From the NCBI GenBank assembly GCA_965371245.1, contig CBDUXT010000002.1:62001-126000 (forward strand): 64,000 nt of DNA, written 5' to 3'. The notes beneath the pieces were generated by a model. The model ran no database searches, was not told where the DNA came from, and saw nothing but the letters and a program-made list of their open reading frames with translations. Positions within the stretch are counted from its first letter, which is position 1, and every line of letters begins with the position of its first letter. This document shows, piece after piece, positions 51,297 to 60,161 of the stretch. The stretch comes from CBDUXT01 sp965371245. Lineage in GTDB: Bacteria > Planctomycetota > Phycisphaerae > UBA1845. The position numbers and the translations under genes are program-made.

Positions 51297-52340
51297 CTAG
51301 GCCTCGCCGAAGACCGAGAAGCCCCGGGCCACGAGATCCTGTATGTCGATCAAGCCGAGGACGCGGCCGTCGTTATCCACCACGGGCAGTTCGTCGATGG
51401 CGTGTTCTTGCATGAGGTGCAACGCATCGGTCACCCGGGCATTCATGCCGATGCGTTTCGGGGATTTGGTCATGACTTTCGATACCGGCGTGTCGCCGAT
51501 CGGCGTGGTCGAATTGAACAAACGAAAGTAATCTCCGTGGGTGATGATGCCCACGAGGCGCATTGAGTCGTCCACGATGCAGGCCGCCCCCGCGCGGCAC
51601 GTTGCGGCGCAGATCGCCTGATGACACTCGCCCAGGGTCGCCGACTCGGGGACCGTCGGGCAGTTGCCCCCCCGACGCATGATCTCCGTGGTCTTCATCA
51701 GCAGTCGCCCGAGCGCGCCGCCGGGATGGTAGCCGGCGTATTGCTCCGGCTGAACCGCTTTGAGTTCCATCACGGTAAGGGCGAGCGCGTCGCCCAGCGC
51801 CAGCATGGCTGCCGTGGACGAACTGGGCGCCAGCCCCAGCGGGCAGGCTTCCTCGGTTCGCCCGATGTCCAGCACGAAGTCGGCGTGTCGCGCGGCCGCC
51901 GAATCCGGATTGGCCGTCAGAAGGATCACGCGACAGCCCAGCTTCTTGAGCCGGGGCAGCAGCTCGACCAGTTCGGAGCTGCCGCTCTTGCTTAGCGCCA
52001 GCACCACGTCGTCCGGGTGGATCATGCCCAGGTCGCCGTGAAGCGCCTCGACGGGGTGCAACCCGAACGAGAGCGTGCCTGTGCTGGCGAGCGTGGCCTG
52101 AATCTTGCCGCCGATCAAGCCGGCTTTGCCGACGCCGGTGACGCAGACGCGACCGGCGCAGCGCAGCACCACATCGACCGCGCCGACAAAGGCGTCACCG
52201 AGGAGCGCGTTGGCATCACCGATGGCGGCTGCCTCGGCCGCCATGACGGCCCGACCGCGTGCGAGGATGGCGCTCTGATCCAGACCGGGTCCCTGGTCTG
52301 CGGCGCGGGTGACCTTCTGGCTCGTTTCGGTGGTTTTCAT
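51297..52340 (-). CDS. kdsD: Arabinose-5-phosphate isomerase (KdsD/KpsF/GutQ family)
   Basis: A 347-residue enzyme that interconverts ribulose-5-phosphate and arabinose-5-phosphate, the first step towards Kdo for LPS. The ATG at 52340 begins MKTTETSQKVTRAAD. The SIS domain (about residues 30-200) has CVTGVGKAGLIGGKIQATLA, HPVEALHGDLGMIHPDDVVL, ALSKSGSSELVELLPRLKK and LTANPDSAAARHADFVL. Two CBS domains follow (ATCRAGAACIVDDSMRLVGI and HAIDELPVVDNDGRVLGLID). The layout and length match KdsD-type enzymes. It is encoded 34 bases downstream of the YdjY-like gene and fits the LPS genes in the window. Confidence 0.9.
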   Translation of the reverse strand: MKTTETSQKVTRAADQGPGLDQSAILARGRAVMAAEAAAIGDANALLGDAFVGAVDVVLRCAGRVCVTGVGKAGLIGGKIQATLASTGTLSFGLHPVEALHGDLGMIHPDDVVLALSKSGSSELVELLPRLKKLGCRVILLTANPDSAAARHADFVLDIGRTEEACPLGLAPSSSTAAMLALGDALALTVMELKAVQPEQYAGYHPGGALGRLLMKTTEIMRRGGNCPTVPESATLGECHQAICAATCRAGAACIVDDSMRLVGIITHGDYFRLFNSTTPIGDTPVSKVMTKSPKRIGMNARVTDALHLMQEHAIDELPVVDNDGRVLGLIDIQDLVARGFSVFGEA

Positions 52341-52374
52341 GACGGCGGCATTATGCTTGGACCGGCGGACAAGC

Positions 52375-53343
52375 TCAACCAGGGGAAGAGCCGCCCTTCC
52401 GGGTCGGCTTATGGGGCGCCGGGCGGCGGGTCGAAATCGCCGATCGAGCCACGCCGGCACGCACGAGCGCTTCCACGGCCGATCCGAGGGCGTCGGTGCC
52501 GACGTCCGTTTCGGCGTGAAGGATCAGGCGTCTGGTTTGTGCCCTCGCACCGGCCACCCCGACAGCCTTGGCCACGTCGCCGGGTGTCACAGGCTTCCCT
52601 TCGCGGCGAATCGCGCCGTCGCGTGACACGTCGAAGACGGCCACCCGGCTGATCAGAAGCGTGCAGGGCGTACCGATGGGTGGAATTCGCTCCGTGTTCG
52701 CCTCCAGCCAAAGCAACTCGTTGTCGGCGCTCTTCAGCGCTCCGACGGAGATCAGCGCGGTGTCAAAATCGACGACGCATACGACGGTCCCATCCGCGTC
52801 GGCGCCGAACCGCCCGCCTGCGTAGGACTTCGAGCCGGCGAACACCCAATCAATCCATTCGGGCGGCCGCTTTTGTTTCACGCGGCGCATCCAGTGTTCG
52901 ATGGGAACCAGCCGGGCTTGGTCGCGGTCACGAAAGCGAACCCGCAGATCCAGCGGCGTGCCTTTCGGTGGGAAGGAAACGTCGAGCGCTTCGTCGTAGC
53001 GGACCGGCGTACCCGGTTCGAGTCCCGCCAGCCCCATGGCCTGAAAGATGTGCATCGGTCTGGCGGACACCACCACAACGCTCTCGTGCTCGCGTGTCCG
53101 TGGGCTACAGGCGAAGAGCTCGAGCGGTCCGGCTCGAAACACGACCTTCGCGTCAACCTCTACGGTCTGGTTCGGCCAATCAATCCGCACACCCGGCGCG
53201 AAGTCCTTTACGTGTGGCGTGCCCTGAACCACCTGGGCTGGATAGGCGAAGGATGACGCATCGCCGCAGGCGAGCATAACCGCGAGAAGCGTCGCACAAC
53301 GCAAAGGGCTAAGTCGCCGAGATTGGGTGGGGGATCGCATCAT
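52375..53343 (-). CDS. YdjY-like exported protein with ExbD-like C-terminal stretch
   Basis: A 322-residue exported protein. The start is placed at the first of two ATG codons (53343), giving a signal peptide (RCATLLAVMLACGDASSFAY). Residues about 45-215 contain a YdjY-type domain: DWPNQTVEVDAKVVFRAGPL, VVVSARPMHIFQAMGLAGLE and WVFAGSKSYAG. Residues about 265-305 (RLILHAETDVGTDALGSAVE, ALVRAGVARSAI) resemble the C-terminal domain of ExbD/TolR biopolymer proteins but lack the membrane anchor. YdjY proteins are common in planctomycetes and of unknown function. It starts 218 bases past the secretin gene stop, so its transcription link is unclear. Confidence 0.6.
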   Translation of the reverse strand: MMRSPTQSRRLSPLRCATLLAVMLACGDASSFAYPAQVVQGTPHVKDFAPGVRIDWPNQTVEVDAKVVFRAGPLELFACSPRTREHESVVVVSARPMHIFQAMGLAGLEPGTPVRYDEALDVSFPPKGTPLDLRVRFRDRDQARLVPIEHWMRRVKQKRPPEWIDWVFAGSKSYAGGRFGADADGTVVCVVDFDTALISVGALKSADNELLWLEANTERIPPIGTPCTLLISRVAVFDVSRDGAIRREGKPVTPGDVAKAVGVAGARAQTRRLILHAETDVGTDALGSAVEALVRAGVARSAISTRRPAPHKPTRKGGSSPG

Positions 53344-53437
53344 CCTGGACAAGATAGGCCAACGCGCCATGGGCAGGTGGTACCGTGCTCTACAAGTCTT
53401 GCGATTGCCTAGGGCGCATGCTTGAACTTGCGCGGAG

Positions 53438-53463
53438 TCCGCGCGGGCTGAAGCCCGCGGCTC
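53438..53463. repeat. Family C palindrome, copy 2
   Basis: It contains CGCGGGCT-GA-AGCCCGCG and is identical over 26 bases to the reverse complement of 12417-12442. It is about 100 bases beyond the secretin stop on the minus strand. A second feature, TGAAAACTGACAACTGAAAA followed by GTGTCAACTG at 53520-53551, forms a weak TGACA/TGTCA stem closer to that stop. Confidence 0.65.
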
Positions 53464-53561
53464 AGAGCCGATGTATGGTTGCATGATTCATGAAACGCGG
53501 CACCAGCACACGCACGCCGACTGAAAACTGACAACTGAAAAGTGTCAACTGCGCAGCCCTG

Positions 53562-56500
53562 CTACCCCCCCCCGAAGGATGGGAAAGCCTGCTCCTCAAG
53601 TTCCGCCTGAATGAGAATCCTCGGCTTGACCAGGATCAGTAGGGTCTGCTCGTCCTTGACCATCGAGCGCGAGGAATAGAGCCGCTTGAGAATCGGAATC
53701 TTCGAGAGAATCGGCACGCCGACCTCGACCTCGGTCTCGGACGCGAGCTTCTGCCCACCGATGAGAAGCGTACCACCGTCGGGAACGGAAACGGTCGTGT
53801 TGATCTGTTGCTGGGAGACCGACGGAAGCTGAATAAACGCCGCGAGCGCCGGCCCGCCGCCGAAACCGCCGCCGGCCGCACCGCCGGTAAAGGGGAACGT
53901 CTGCAGGGCGAGAAGGCGGGTGACGGTCGGTCGAAGCGTCAAGGTCACGTATCGCCGGTCGGCGCTGACCGTTCCGGTGACGACGAGCGACGCGCCCGTC
54001 GGAATCGCCTGTGTGGTTGGTGCCACGCCAACGGCACCCGTGGCCACCACGGGCGTAAGGCTGCTGACGAAACCCTGGGACAAACCCACCGCCACGAACG
54101 ACGTTTGCCCGTTGGACAACACCAGCCGGGGTGCGGTCAGGACCGTCGAGCGCGAGTCGGCCTGTGTCGCCCGGATCAGGAAATCCACCTGGATGTTGTC
54201 CAGAAAGCTACCGAACAGGCTGAATGCCGGCGTCAAGGTTGAGCCCGCGAAGCTTCCGGCGATGTCGCTGTTCAGAAAGCTCGGATCGGTGAAGGCCAAC
54301 AGGTTGTTGCGGATCGGGATCGGGGTGCCGCTTGCGCCGCTTCCGCCGGCATTCGCCGGGACCAAGGTGGCCCGACCGAAGGGTTGAGGGATCGTGGCGG
54401 GGGTCTGCGTCAAGGCATTGCCCAGAGCGGGTGTTGCCGGCGTAAAGCCCAATCGCGTGAGCGATCGCGGCAACAGCAGCGTGTTGCCCAGGACGGGATC
54501 CTGCAACGTCCCGGCCCCCCCAGGGATGAAATCAAAACCCGCGCTTCCCGAGTTGAGCACGATGTCGATATCGATCCCGAGTTCCTCGAGATAGTTGCTC
54601 GTCACGGTGAGAAAGCGGGCCTCGACCGCGATCTGCACGCGGCGCTGCTCACGCAGGCGCCCCAGAAGACCGCCGACCTGGCGCTGCCCGGCCGAGTTCT
54701 GCGTGACGACGAGCTGCCCGTTGATTTCATGAATTGACGCGGTCGATGGCCCGGCACGGTACCAACTGGCCGGCTGGATGGTCTCCTTGATGAGATCGAT
54801 GATCTTCCGGACGCGCCGAGCCCGCCCCGGATCCGACTCTGCTTCATCATCGTCGTCATCGCCATAGAGCCATGGGCGATCCGCGCGTTGAGCCTGACGC
54901 GCAGCGCTCTGGCTGAGAATCTTACCCAGGTCATATTCAGGCCCGTTCGTGAAGTTGGGAATCTCCATCAGCAGGTCGGCGATGTCGTAGGTCGCCAGGT
55001 AGACGTTCTTGTCGATGGTTTCCCGCGTGGCGATCTTGATCACATCGGTGAGGACGTCGAACCCGAGATCGACCGCGCCGCCACCCGCCTGATCGAGAAT
55101 CTCGGTCAACGCGGTCTTGAGCGTGATCTGCTGCGGCAGACTCAGGCTGATCCGGACGGTCGCGGAAACGCCGGCGCGCTCCAGGTCGTTCCAGTTGACG
55201 ATCAGCGGAAGCCGATGGGCATCCACGAGTCGCTCGATAACCTGCTCAAACGGAAGCTTGCGAAAATCGACGGGGATTCGCCGGTCGAGCGCGCCGAACA
55301 GGCGGCTGCCCGAGGCCGAGCCCGCGCCCGTCTGTCGCGTGGCCCGTTGGATCAACTCCGGCCAATCCCGAGGATAACGAATCTCCTCTTGCCAGGGGAT
55401 TTTGGCCTCCTCGACATCAATGAGGCTCTTCTGCGTTTGACGGTAAAACTCGTTGCGAATTTCCCGGGCGCGCTGGAACTGGCGCCGTTCCTCCCATTCG
55501 TCCATCATCCAGCGGGCCGGCCGGTGCCGGGGGTCGATGATGGTCACCTGCTTGAGAACGTTGATGGCGGCCACAAGGTCACCGTCTTTGCGGTGCTGGA
55601 GCGCCTGATTCATCAGCGCCTCGACCTGCTGGGCACGGCGCTCTTCGATGTCGCGTAGCTGCTTGGCGCGGGCCTCGCGTATTTGTTCCTGAGTCTCTTG
55701 CTGTTTTCGTTCGTGAAAGAGCCGCTCCTCGTTCTGGACCCATCGGTCTAGCGCGTCGGCCTCGTCGCGCAAGCCTTCGTACTTGGTCACGGGGTCGGCG
55801 AACTGAGCCCCGGCCTCCACGATCTGCCGGGCGCGGGTGACCAGTTGGTTGGCCTCGGCAAACCGTTCGTTCCCGACGTGCTCGCGAATCTGCCGTTCGG
55901 CATCTCGATATTCCGCCTCCGCGCGCTGCCAGTTGATTTGATTCTCCGCGCGGATCTGATCGGCCAGACTCTGGTCTCCCAAACCGTTCACGGTATTCTC
56001 GTGTTGTTGGAGACGCTTCAACCCCTCAACCGCTTCGGGGTACCCGGGGAGAGCGCTCAGCGCTTCGTTGTAGAGCCGCCGAGCTTCCGCGTACCGGACC
56101 GCCCGGACCATCTCGTCGGCCTCGGCGGTAAGCACGCGGGCTCGCTGGCCATTGACCTTTTGTCCACGGGGTTGGGGCTGGTCCGCCGACCGTTGTGGCA
56201 CCCCGGCGGCACCGTTCAGCGATCGCAGAAGATTGGCGGCGGCTTCTGTCACCGAGGGGGACGCGTACGCGTTGGCGACGACCGTCCGGAGGAGTCCTCG
56301 CGCCTGGTTTTTGTCGCCTTCCGAATGGGCCGTCTCGGCATCCTCCAGATCGCGCAAAGCCTTCTCACTCATCGTGATCGCGACCTGAGTGCGGTTCACA
56401 TAGGCATCGCGAACGACCTTTTGGCCGTCATTGAGTGCGTCCCGATCGATCCCTGCCAGCTTTTCCTGGGCGGCCACGTAGTCGCCCTGGGCAAAGAGCT

Positions 56501-56618
56501 GAATCGCCTGCTCCAACAGAATCGTCGGGTCTTGAGCTATCGCCGGAGACGTGACGGCCGTCAGTGTAAGCAGTGCGGATAGACACACACCGCGCTTGCC
56601 GATCCTCAAGCTGTGCAC
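53562..56618 (-). CDS. Secretin (type IV pilus/type II secretion outer-membrane channel)
   Basis: A 1018-residue secretin-type protein. The GTG at 56618 has AGGAGG eight bases upstream and gives a signal peptide (RGVCLSALLTLTAVTSPAIA). Residues about 30-420 are Gln/Glu-rich coiled or TPR-like repeats, an unusual extension. Residues about 440-560 look like STN/N-type domains (RISLSLPQQITLKTALTEIL). The secretin domain follows (VEARFLTVTSNYLEELGIDI, VVTGTVSADRRYVTLTL), ending with the secretin signature NTTVSVPDGGTLLIGGQ and LSKIPILKRLYSSRS. It would form an outer-membrane ring. It ends in GGG encoded by a run of nine G bases. It is the last gene of a four-gene pilus-like operon. Confidence 0.8.
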   Translation of the reverse strand: MHSLRIGKRGVCLSALLTLTAVTSPAIAQDPTILLEQAIQLFAQGDYVAAQEKLAGIDRDALNDGQKVVRDAYVNRTQVAITMSEKALRDLEDAETAHSEGDKNQARGLLRTVVANAYASPSVTEAAANLLRSLNGAAGVPQRSADQPQPRGQKVNGQRARVLTAEADEMVRAVRYAEARRLYNEALSALPGYPEAVEGLKRLQQHENTVNGLGDQSLADQIRAENQINWQRAEAEYRDAERQIREHVGNERFAEANQLVTRARQIVEAGAQFADPVTKYEGLRDEADALDRWVQNEERLFHERKQQETQEQIREARAKQLRDIEERRAQQVEALMNQALQHRKDGDLVAAINVLKQVTIIDPRHRPARWMMDEWEERRQFQRAREIRNEFYRQTQKSLIDVEEAKIPWQEEIRYPRDWPELIQRATRQTGAGSASGSRLFGALDRRIPVDFRKLPFEQVIERLVDAHRLPLIVNWNDLERAGVSATVRISLSLPQQITLKTALTEILDQAGGGAVDLGFDVLTDVIKIATRETIDKNVYLATYDIADLLMEIPNFTNGPEYDLGKILSQSAARQAQRADRPWLYGDDDDDEAESDPGRARRVRKIIDLIKETIQPASWYRAGPSTASIHEINGQLVVTQNSAGQRQVGGLLGRLREQRRVQIAVEARFLTVTSNYLEELGIDIDIVLNSGSAGFDFIPGGAGTLQDPVLGNTLLLPRSLTRLGFTPATPALGNALTQTPATIPQPFGRATLVPANAGGSGASGTPIPIRNNLLAFTDPSFLNSDIAGSFAGSTLTPAFSLFGSFLDNIQVDFLIRATQADSRSTVLTAPRLVLSNGQTSFVAVGLSQGFVSSLTPVVATGAVGVAPTTQAIPTGASLVVTGTVSADRRYVTLTLRPTVTRLLALQTFPFTGGAAGGGFGGGPALAAFIQLPSVSQQQINTTVSVPDGGTLLIGGQKLASETEVEVGVPILSKIPILKRLYSSRSMVKDEQTLLILVKPRILIQAELEEQAFPSFGGG

Positions 56619-56847
56619 CGGAAGTCCTCCTCGTTGGCGTTGGGCCTTAAGTCAGCGTTGGCAGGGCCGGGCCGGTGTGACGGACACATCCCGGATCAAC
56701 GCGGGAACAAAAAAGCACTCGCATCGTATGCTGCGGCACAAACGGACGCGCTACCCTGGCGGGCGACTCGGTCCCGTCGTGGGTCACGATCATAGGGGCT
56801 CGGCATGGCCACCGCAAGTTCGGACAATCCCATCCGAGACCTTGTTT

Positions 56848-58716
56848 CTATTTGACCGGCGCCCAAAGCCGTCCCTGTGCCGTGCGCTTGTCCGGGCTGG
56901 CTTTATCGGTCGCAACGAAGCGTTCGTGGAGCTTCCCGGAATCGTCAAGGAACACAACCGAACAAGCCGTTGTCGGGCCGCCAAACCGTACGCCGGTCCG
57001 ACTGGCGCCGCCCTTCTTCCGGTCGCGGTACGCACGGTTGAAGTCGATGTCGAGCAGCACGGCGCCGGCCGAGAACTCGATCCCGGCATCCTGTCCTACC
57101 GTCGGGTCGTCGATGCTGGGAACGCGAACGCGAGCCTCCCCGCGCATGCGGTCGCCTTCGGCAAACTTGAAGCGCCGAGGCGATTTCACCCAGACGCCCT
57201 CCACCCACTTATAGAACTCGACGCCGACCTCTCGCTTTCGGTCGTCCTTGCTGGTTACGTAGAACTCGGTGTCGGCGGGGATGGACACTTGGACCGGCTT
57301 GGTCCACGGGCCGGGCAACACGACCACGAGCGCATCCTCGGGCCTGGCAAACTTCTCCGGCAGTGCCGCGAACCGGTTGTAGATCAACGCACGAAGACGG
57401 TAGTGATAGGTTCTTCCGCTCTGAACACTGTCTAGTCGGGCATCATGCGCCCAGATCTGTTGTATTGGGAGCGGCAGTCGCTTGGGCGCGTTAGCCCCCC
57501 CCCCCCCCCCGCCGCCGCCTTTTGGGACTTGACCGCCGAACTTGCGAATATACCGCACGATGTCACCCTCGCGCTGGTTCGCGAGCTGCTTGATCTTCTC
57601 CGCCCGCTTCTTGTCGCCCGCCGCGGTCGTCGGATCGGTGATGATGTCAAACGCCCTGTTGTGCGCCTGCGTGATCTCCTCACGGGACTTGTGCTCCCAG
57701 GCCGTTTTGATCATCGCCTCGATTTCGTCAAGGATTTCGGAAACACTCTGTTGGCCGCTGTCCACGACCACTTCCTCCTCTGATTCCTCCGAATAACGAT
57801 CGACTGGAACGGCCGCGGGCGCTTCCTTGGGAAACAGGTACTCGTCGTCCTGGAAAAGAACATCCCGACGCTCCGTCAGGATCGGAAAAGCCCACTCGTC
57901 GCCGTTGACCCGCTCGGGCATGAGCGGACGGAGGAGGTCCAGTTGGACCCTGTGTTCGCGAAGGAGTTCCAGATGACGTTCGACGCCGACCATCTGGCCT
58001 CGGGTCACGAGCGTCCGACCGTCTTGGACGGCCAGCGAAAAGCGGGGAAGCGGTGGGGCCGGGTTGGACGGCCATGCATCAATCGTCGCCCAGTCGCTGT
58101 CCGACGTACTCCCATCGTCGCCCACCATCCGACGCTGAAGCTCAACACCGGCGAAGATCACGTCCTTGCGGGTCACACCGTAGGTGTTCTTCTGTTCTGA
58201 CATCTGGCCCTCGACGTCGAAGATGGCCGAGACCGTCACCCAGTTCGTTTCGTCGTATCGCTCCACATCGGCGCTGTCCGTTCTTCGGAAGGTCGTGCGT
58301 CCGTACGTGACACCCACCTTGGAGAGCGGAACCACCTTCACCAACGCGGCGCCGCCGTGGATGCTCTCCGGCGGTTCGATGATGGGAACCTCCGGACCCA
58401 TGGGTGCGACCATCGGCAACGACCGGTCGATCCCACCACCGTCAAAAGGATCCAAAGAGGCCATGAGCTCGGGGTACAGCCGCTCCGGCATCTCGACCTT
58501 GGGTTGGCCGCGACGCACCCGGTCACGAACGTCGTCCGCTTTCTTCGCGACGGTCTGGTGGATGTTGCCCGGTGTGACCAGTTGACCACCGAGCTCCAAC
58601 TGATTGGGCGAAGTCACCAGGTACCTGCCGATCGCGGCGATCAGCATGACGCCGGCAACTCCTAGGACGGCTTTCTCCACGTGCCGCTCGAGCGGATTCA
58701 CCAACTGCTTGGCCAT
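56848..58716 (-). CDS. Large bitopic envelope protein of the pilus-like operon, poly-G tract
   Basis: A 622-residue protein with one N-terminal transmembrane helix (LGVAGVMLIAAIGRYL) and a long periplasmic part. ATG at 58716. No named domain is recognised. The central region contains coiled segments (SEILDEIEAMIKTAWEHKS) and a charged stretch (EESEEEVVVD). A GGGGGGGG run near residue 408 is encoded by 16 consecutive G bases on the coding strand (57495-57510). The C-terminal third (TYHYRLRALIYNRFAALPEK) is beta-rich, reminiscent of PilP-like or pilotin-like adaptor proteins only by position. It sits between the PilO-position protein and the secretin, the place where PilP lies in pilMNOPQ, so an inner-to-outer membrane link is a reasonable guess. 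Confidence 0.55.
   Translation of the reverse strand: MAKQLVNPLERHVEKAVLGVAGVMLIAAIGRYLVTSPNQLELGGQLVTPGNIHQTVAKKADDVRDRVRRGQPKVEMPERLYPELMASLDPFDGGGIDRSLPMVAPMGPEVPIIEPPESIHGGAALVKVVPLSKVGVTYGRTTFRRTDSADVERYDETNWVTVSAIFDVEGQMSEQKNTYGVTRKDVIFAGVELQRRMVGDDGSTSDSDWATIDAWPSNPAPPLPRFSLAVQDGRTLVTRGQMVGVERHLELLREHRVQLDLLRPLMPERVNGDEWAFPILTERRDVLFQDDEYLFPKEAPAAVPVDRYSEESEEEVVVDSGQQSVSEILDEIEAMIKTAWEHKSREEITQAHNRAFDIITDPTTAAGDKKRAEKIKQLANQREGDIVRYIRKFGGQVPKGGGGGGGGANAPKRLPLPIQQIWAHDARLDSVQSGRTYHYRLRALIYNRFAALPEKFARPEDALVVVLPGPWTKPVQVSIPADTEFYVTSKDDRKREVGVEFYKWVEGVWVKSPRRFKFAEGDRMRGEARVRVPSIDDPTVGQDAGIEFSAGAVLLDIDFNRAYRDRKKGGASRTGVRFGGPTTACSVVFLDDSGKLHERFVATDKASPDKRTAQGRLWAPVK
57495..57510. repeat. 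Homopolymer of 16 C (G on coding strand) inside a gene
   Basis: Sixteen consecutive C bases on the plus strand encode part of an eight-glycine run in the minus-strand gene at 56848-58716. Loss of one base changes the following codons to GGC TAA, an immediate stop. Gain of one base shifts into a frame that ends about 25 codons later. Tracts of this length are prone to replication slippage. Confidence 0.85.
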
Positions 58717-58785
58717 CGTCTTGACACCTCAAAGGAATGTCGGGAACAAACGGAGCACACGCCCCAAACCAAAGCCTCGCTGCCG

Positions 58786-60066
58786 CTAGTCACCCTCGTC
58801 TTCCTCGACGCGCTCCGGGCAGTTCAGATGATCGTAAAACTCACAGATGTCGTCCGGGATGAGCGGCCGAAAGACCTCGCCGAGCATGACCGTCTCGAAG
58901 TCGAGTATGACATTGACGACCGGGGCGGCCCCGTAGATTTTTCCCTGCATCTTCTTGTTCGGCGGAACGGCCACGTAGGAAACCCGCTGAAGCGTGTGAA
59001 TGCTGTTCCTGGTGATCTTGTCGATCAGGCGATTGACGTCCCGTTGATCCATGATCAGCTTGATCGAGACCTGCATCACATCATACCAGTCGTTCGAGCC
59101 GGTCCCGGTGAATACGGTCTCTGCCGAGCCCGGAGGAAGCGAGGCTTCGAATCCTCCCGGCCCGGAACCTACGACGTCCTCTCCTTCACCCGCGGGCAGC
59201 ACGTAGCCGTCGGAAAGACGTAGGGAAATGATCTCCTTGACCGGAAGCGTTCCGACCCAGGGGTTCTCGCCACGTTTGGCAACCGCGTCCGCGGCCTCTC
59301 TGTTCAGCGCCACGATCGCTTCGACGATGTCCTTCTGGATCCAGTAGCCGACCTGAGCCCGCCATACATCCCATAGGTCCGGCGCATCGACCGTTCCGGT
59401 ATCTCGTAGGTTGGGCTCGAACTCAAGGGAGGCTACCTTCCTTGCCAGCTTCTCGTCGTCGAAGTGTACGGCATAGATGTAGATGCTCTGAGCCTTGGCC
59501 AGGTGCGCCCGCGCATCGGCGTTTTCTCGTACCCCGTCACGGGTCACCACGCCTGCCGGCGTAAACGCCGGGCCGGGCTCCGGAAGGGTCGGCTGCGATG
59601 CGCCGCTGTCCAGGCCGATCTCACGGCGAAGCGCCTGCTCGTTCTCGATTCGATCCTTGGCCTTGCGGAAGTCCGCGTCGGTCGCCGGTCCGCCGAAGTT
59701 GAGCGACTCCATCAGGGCGTTCATCGACTCGGCATACCTGGCACGAAACTCGTTTCGTGCCCGCGGCGGCCCGGCCGGAAAGACGTTGGCGACCAGCGGT
59801 TGATAGCCGCAGAGTTCTTTGATTCTCTTGAAGACGCGTTCCCGATCCTCCATGATGATGGCGATCTTCGCCTCTTCCGCCTCAAGACAGGCCTTGTTCG
59901 TCGGTTGGCTCTGAAGCCGGTCGAGCGCGCCATGAACGCGTTCGACCTTTTGCATCTCCTCGAGCACCTTGGGCATGCTCTTCATACCGGTCACGCCCAG
60001 GGCGACGCCGGCGGCCGTGACCACGCCGCAGATGATGAAGAACATCTGTTGCCGGAAGAATTCCAT
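58786..60066 (-). CDS. Bitopic envelope protein at the PilO position
   Basis: A 426-residue protein: N-terminal transmembrane helix (MFFIICGVVTAAGVALGVTG) followed by a coiled coil (KVLEEMQKVERVHGALDRLQ) and a periplasmic part. The topology (short cytoplasmic start, one helix, coiled coil, alpha/beta domain) is that of PilO, although it is about twice the usual length. The middle (RQEIGL- and ENADARAHLAKAQSIYIYAV-like segments) is helical. The C-terminal part, IKLIMDQRDVNRLIDKITRN and SYVAVPPNKK, resembles a ferredoxin-like fold as in PilO. ATG at 60066. It is read after the PilM-PilN fusion with a 95-base gap and before the poly-G gene with a 69-base gap. Confidence 0.55.
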   Translation of the reverse strand: MEFFRQQMFFIICGVVTAAGVALGVTGMKSMPKVLEEMQKVERVHGALDRLQSQPTNKACLEAEEAKIAIIMEDRERVFKRIKELCGYQPLVANVFPAGPPRARNEFRARYAESMNALMESLNFGGPATDADFRKAKDRIENEQALRREIGLDSGASQPTLPEPGPAFTPAGVVTRDGVRENADARAHLAKAQSIYIYAVHFDDEKLARKVASLEFEPNLRDTGTVDAPDLWDVWRAQVGYWIQKDIVEAIVALNREAADAVAKRGENPWVGTLPVKEIISLRLSDGYVLPAGEGEDVVGSGPGGFEASLPPGSAETVFTGTGSNDWYDVMQVSIKLIMDQRDVNRLIDKITRNSIHTLQRVSYVAVPPNKKMQGKIYGAAPVVNVILDFETVMLGEVFRPLIPDDICEFYDHLNCPERVEEDEGD

Positions 60067-60161
60067 GTTTCGTTTGCTTTCCCTCTACGTTCGGGACCAG
60101 GTTCTACCCCCAACCGAAAACGCGTCGGTGGCGGTTGTCCTACGATCGCACCCTGAATTCG

